Source of the DNA: Desulfobacterales bacterium
GTDB taxonomy: Bacteria > Desulfobacterota > Desulfobacteria > Desulfobacterales > UBA11574
Direction of reading: 5' to 3'
Assembly: GCA_030145595.1 (NCBI GenBank)
Contig: JAQYVG010000205.1
Location: forward strand, 1 to 6,025
Length of the DNA: 6,025 nt
The notes beneath the pieces are model-generated. The model did no database searches and was not told where the DNA came from. It saw only the letters and a program-made list of their open reading frames with translations. Within the stretch, counting starts at the first letter, position 1. Each line of letters starts with the position of its first letter. The position numbers and the translations under genes were made by a program. This document shows positions 4,193 through 6,025 of the stretch, one piece after another.

Positions 4193-5797
4193 ATGGAACC
4201 GATTCTGTTATATGACACAACCTTGAGAGACGGAACCCAGGGAGAAAACATCAGTTTTACCGCCAAAGAGAAAATCCAGATCGCCCAGCGCCTGGACGAA
4301 TTTGGCATTCATTACATCGAGGGCGGCTGGCCGGGTTCCAATCCCAGGGACATGCAATTTTTCGAACTTGCTCAAAACACCACCTTTAAGCATGCGCGTA
4401 TAACAGCATTCGGTTCCACCCGCAAAGCCGGTATCACTGCCTCCGAAGATCCCAACTTGCAGGCACTGTTGCAAAGCAATACCCCGGCGGTGGCTATCTT
4501 CGGCAAAACGTGGGACCTCCATGTCGAGCAGGTCATCAACACCACTCTAAAAGAGAACCTGGCCATGATATTCGACTCGGTTGAATTTTTAAAAAATAAT
4601 GGTCGCGAGGTGATTTACGATGCCGAGCATTTTTTTGACGGCTATAAGGATAACCCCGACTATGCACTGCAGACCGTTATGGCGGCTGTAGACGCCGGGG
4701 CGCAATTTGTTGTGCTTTGTGACACCAACGGCGGCAGTCTCCCATCTGAAGTCGTATCGACCATGCAGGCCGTGCGTCGGTCTTTCTGCAAAAAATACGA
4801 TACAACCGAAGATGCGCTGCCGTTTAAGTTCGGCATCCATACTCACAACGACAGCGGCATGGCGGTAGCCAATTCCATCGAAGCCGTCGATTGCGGTGCG
4901 GTAATGGTGCAGGGAACCTTCAACGGCTATGGGGAACGCTGCGGCAATGCCGATCTGACATCCATCATTCCGATTCTTTATTTCAAAATGAACCGCCCGT
5001 GTGTCTCCAGTGAAAACATAGGAAAATTGAAAAAACTCTCGCGGTTTATCAGCGAAACCGCCAACATGATTCCGTTAAACAGCCGGCCTTTTGTGGGCAA
5101 AAGCGCTTTTGCCCACAAAGGCGGCATTCATGTGAATGCGATCATGAAAATATCCAGGGCCTATGAACACATGGAGCCCGATCTGGTGGGGAACAAGCGC
5201 CGCGTGTTGGTATCGGATCTTTCCGGTAAAAGCAACGTGGAGTTCAAAGCCAAAGAACTCGGCGTCGAACTGGAAGCCAATGGAACTGACAGTCGTGAAA
5301 TCGTAAACGAAATCAAGCGTATGGAACAGGAAGGGTATCAATTTGAAGCTGCAGAAGGATCCCTAAAAATTCTGCTGGAAAAGTTTTCCGGCCAGTTTAA
5401 GCCCCTGTTTGAGCTCAAATCCTTCAGGGTGCACATCGAAAAGGATGCCGAGCGACCCTGCACTGCCCATGCTACTATCAAAATTTCCGTGGACGACAAA
5501 GAAGAAATCACCGCTGCCGAAGGTGAGGGACCGGTCAGTGCGCTCGATAATGCGTTGCGCAAAGCTTTGTACAAATTCTACCCGGAGATCGAAAATATGC
5601 GTCTGATCGATTACAAGGTGCGGGTCATTGACGGACGTGCCGGTACTGCTGCCAAAGTGAGAGTATTGATCGAATCGCGGGATCAGGATAATATCTGGAG
5701 CACCATCGGTGTTTCCGAAGATATCATAGCAGCCAGCTGGCAGGCCCTGGCAGACAGTGTTCAGTACAAGCTGGCGATTGCGCACCATAAGAAGTAA
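4193..5797 (+). CDS. cimA: (R)-citramalate synthase
   Basis: This cytosolic enzyme condenses pyruvate and acetyl-CoA to (R)-citramalate, the entry to threonine-independent isoleucine synthesis. The 534 residues match the long CimA group (Geobacter type). The HMGL-like TIM barrel spans about 1-275: YDTTLRDGTQG 7-17 with R12 and metal ligand D13, YIEGGWPGSNP 41-51, GIHTHNDSG 214-222 with metal ligands H216 and H218, and GTFNGYGERCGNADL 241-255. FVGKSAFAHKGGIHV 300-314 is the conserved motif of the linker region. The C-terminal LeuA-type regulatory/dimer domain (about 390-525) ends with GTAAKVRVLIES and ASWQALADSVQYKL. That domain usually carries isoleucine feedback inhibition in the family. The start has AGGAG 8 nt upstream and lies 25 nt after ilvC, so the two are surely cotranscribed. 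Codons 300-309 form a perfect DNA palindrome. Homocitrate or isopropylmalate synthase is less likely given the GGWPGSNP and C-terminal motifs. Confidence 0.93.
   Translation: MEPILLYDTTLRDGTQGENISFTAKEKIQIAQRLDEFGIHYIEGGWPGSNPRDMQFFELAQNTTFKHARITAFGSTRKAGITASEDPNLQALLQSNTPAVAIFGKTWDLHVEQVINTTLKENLAMIFDSVEFLKNNGREVIYDAEHFFDGYKDNPDYALQTVMAAVDAGAQFVVLCDTNGGSLPSEVVSTMQAVRRSFCKKYDTTEDALPFKFGIHTHNDSGMAVANSIEAVDCGAVMVQGTFNGYGERCGNADLTSIIPILYFKMNRPCVSSENIGKLKKLSRFISETANMIPLNSRPFVGKSAFAHKGGIHVNAIMKISRAYEHMEPDLVGNKRRVLVSDLSGKSNVEFKAKELGVELEANGTDSREIVNEIKRMEQEGYQFEAAEGSLKILLEKFSGQFKPLFELKSFRVHIEKDAERPCTAHATIKISVDDKEEITAAEGEGPVSALDNALRKALYKFYPEIENMRLIDYKVRVIDGRAGTAAKVRVLIESRDQDNIWSTIGVSEDIIAASWQALADSVQYKLAIAHHKK
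5090..5119. other. perfect 30-bp palindrome inside cimA, in codon register
   Basis: The left arm TTTGTGGGCAAAAGC (5090-5104) is the exact reverse complement of 5105-5119, with no central spacer. With a one-base bulge at 5089 the pairing extends by three more G-C pairs (5086-5088 with 5120-5122). It covers exactly codons F300 to K309, so the antisense strand encodes the same ten residues in the matching frame. A hairpin in mRNA, a cruciform in DNA or a protein-binding site are possible. Function is not shown by the sequence. Confidence 0.9.
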
Positions 5798-5808
5798 AAC
5801 CGGACAAG

Positions 5809-5926
5809 CCGGAACCAAATAAGATTTTCACGCAAAGGCGCAAAGACGCCAAGATTCTTAAAAAATTTATCTTTGTTTTCCTTTGCGAGCTTTGCGCCTT
5901 TGCGTGAAATAATGTACTGCTCAATA
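5809..5926. repeat. 118-bp palindromic repeat, copy 1, downstream of cimA
   Basis: The unit starts CCGGAACCAAATAAGATT, 11 bp after the cimA stop. It contains a perfect 20-bp inverted repeat: 5826-5845 (TTTCACGCAAAGGCGCAAAG) pairs with 5890-5909 around a 44-nt AT-rich loop. It is repeated in tandem at 5927. Minus-strand frames through it (phrases such as SRKGAKLAKENKD) are repeat by-products. The hairpin would form at the 3' end of the ilvC-cimA transcript and may protect or end it, though no T run follows. Confidence 0.85.
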
Positions 5927-6025
5927 CCGGAACCAAATAAGATTCTCTCGCAAAGGCGCAAAGACGCCAAGATTCTTAAAAATTTTATCTTTGTTTTCCT
6001 TTGCGAGCTTTGCGCCTTTGCGTGA
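5927..6025. repeat. 118-bp palindromic repeat, copy 2 (cut by the window end)
   Basis: This repeats copy 1 in direct orientation with a 118-bp period. Over the 99 bases visible only three differ: two in the outer left arm (ATTCTCTCG against ATTTTCACG) and one in the A/T loop. The left-arm changes weaken pairing of the outer stem by shortening it, while the inner CGCAAAGGCGCAAAG arm stays intact. The array may continue beyond the window. Confidence 0.85.

Noticed and set aside
3499..4308. Long antisense ORF (269 residues) opposite ilvC
   Set aside because: The plus frame is a complete, motif-perfect ketol-acid reductoisomerase. The antisense frame has no recognisable domain and reflects codon bias.
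5075..5341. Antisense ORF in cimA containing FVGKSAFAHK
   Set aside because: The shared peptide comes from the codon-register palindrome. The rest is not protein-like and there is no start context.
5724..5970. Minus-strand ORFs downstream of cimA (phrases such as SRKGAKLAKENKD)
   Set aside because: They run through the 118-bp palindromic repeats and contain the same translated phrase in two frames because of the tandem copies.

Overview
The window looks like chromosomal DNA of a Gram-negative anaerobe, most likely a member of the Desulfobacterota (Desulfobacterales-like). This is inferred from the citramalate route to isoleucine, the folK / small YHS-like protein / transaldolase / pgsA gene group, and AT-rich intergenic DNA crowded with hairpin repeats of a kind I remember from such genomes. 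No database search was possible, so the taxonomy is tentative.

Layout. Positions 1-68 may hold the tail of a plus-strand gene. Positions 88-335 are repeat block A, which has two GC-rich hairpins. A minus-strand gene group follows, read from right to left: folK (2577-2071), a small membrane-anchored cysteine protein overlapping it (2083-1823), a TalC-type transaldolase (1790-1143) and pgsA (895-347). A palindromic, MITE-like element (944-1133) with exact 12-bp direct repeats at its edges separates the transaldolase gene from pgsA. The divergent interval 2578-3120 carries a candidate promoter and leader hairpin for folK, then repeat block B (2744-3095), which is related to block A and lies directly upstream of ilvC. 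On the plus strand, ilvC (3121-4167) and cimA (4193-5797) form a tight two-gene operon. Tandem 118-bp palindromic repeats begin 11 bp after the cimA stop and run off the window end.

How the genes work together. CimA makes citramalate from pyruvate and acetyl-CoA. The LeuCD/LeuB reactions (genes not in this window) turn it into 2-oxobutyrate. IlvC then acts in the shared isoleucine/valine pathway. The pair therefore points to threonine-independent isoleucine synthesis. The minus-strand genes are mixed housekeeping: folate (FolK), pentose-phosphate metabolism (TalC), phospholipid (PgsA) and a probable metal-binding small membrane protein.

I found no defence system, CRISPR array, complete insertion sequence or RNA gene. 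The unusual content is structural: a perfect 30-bp palindrome inside cimA that spans exactly ten codons, the element at the transaldolase stop codon with a possible 12-bp target duplication, and two superfamilies of hairpin repeats filling most of the intergenic DNA.
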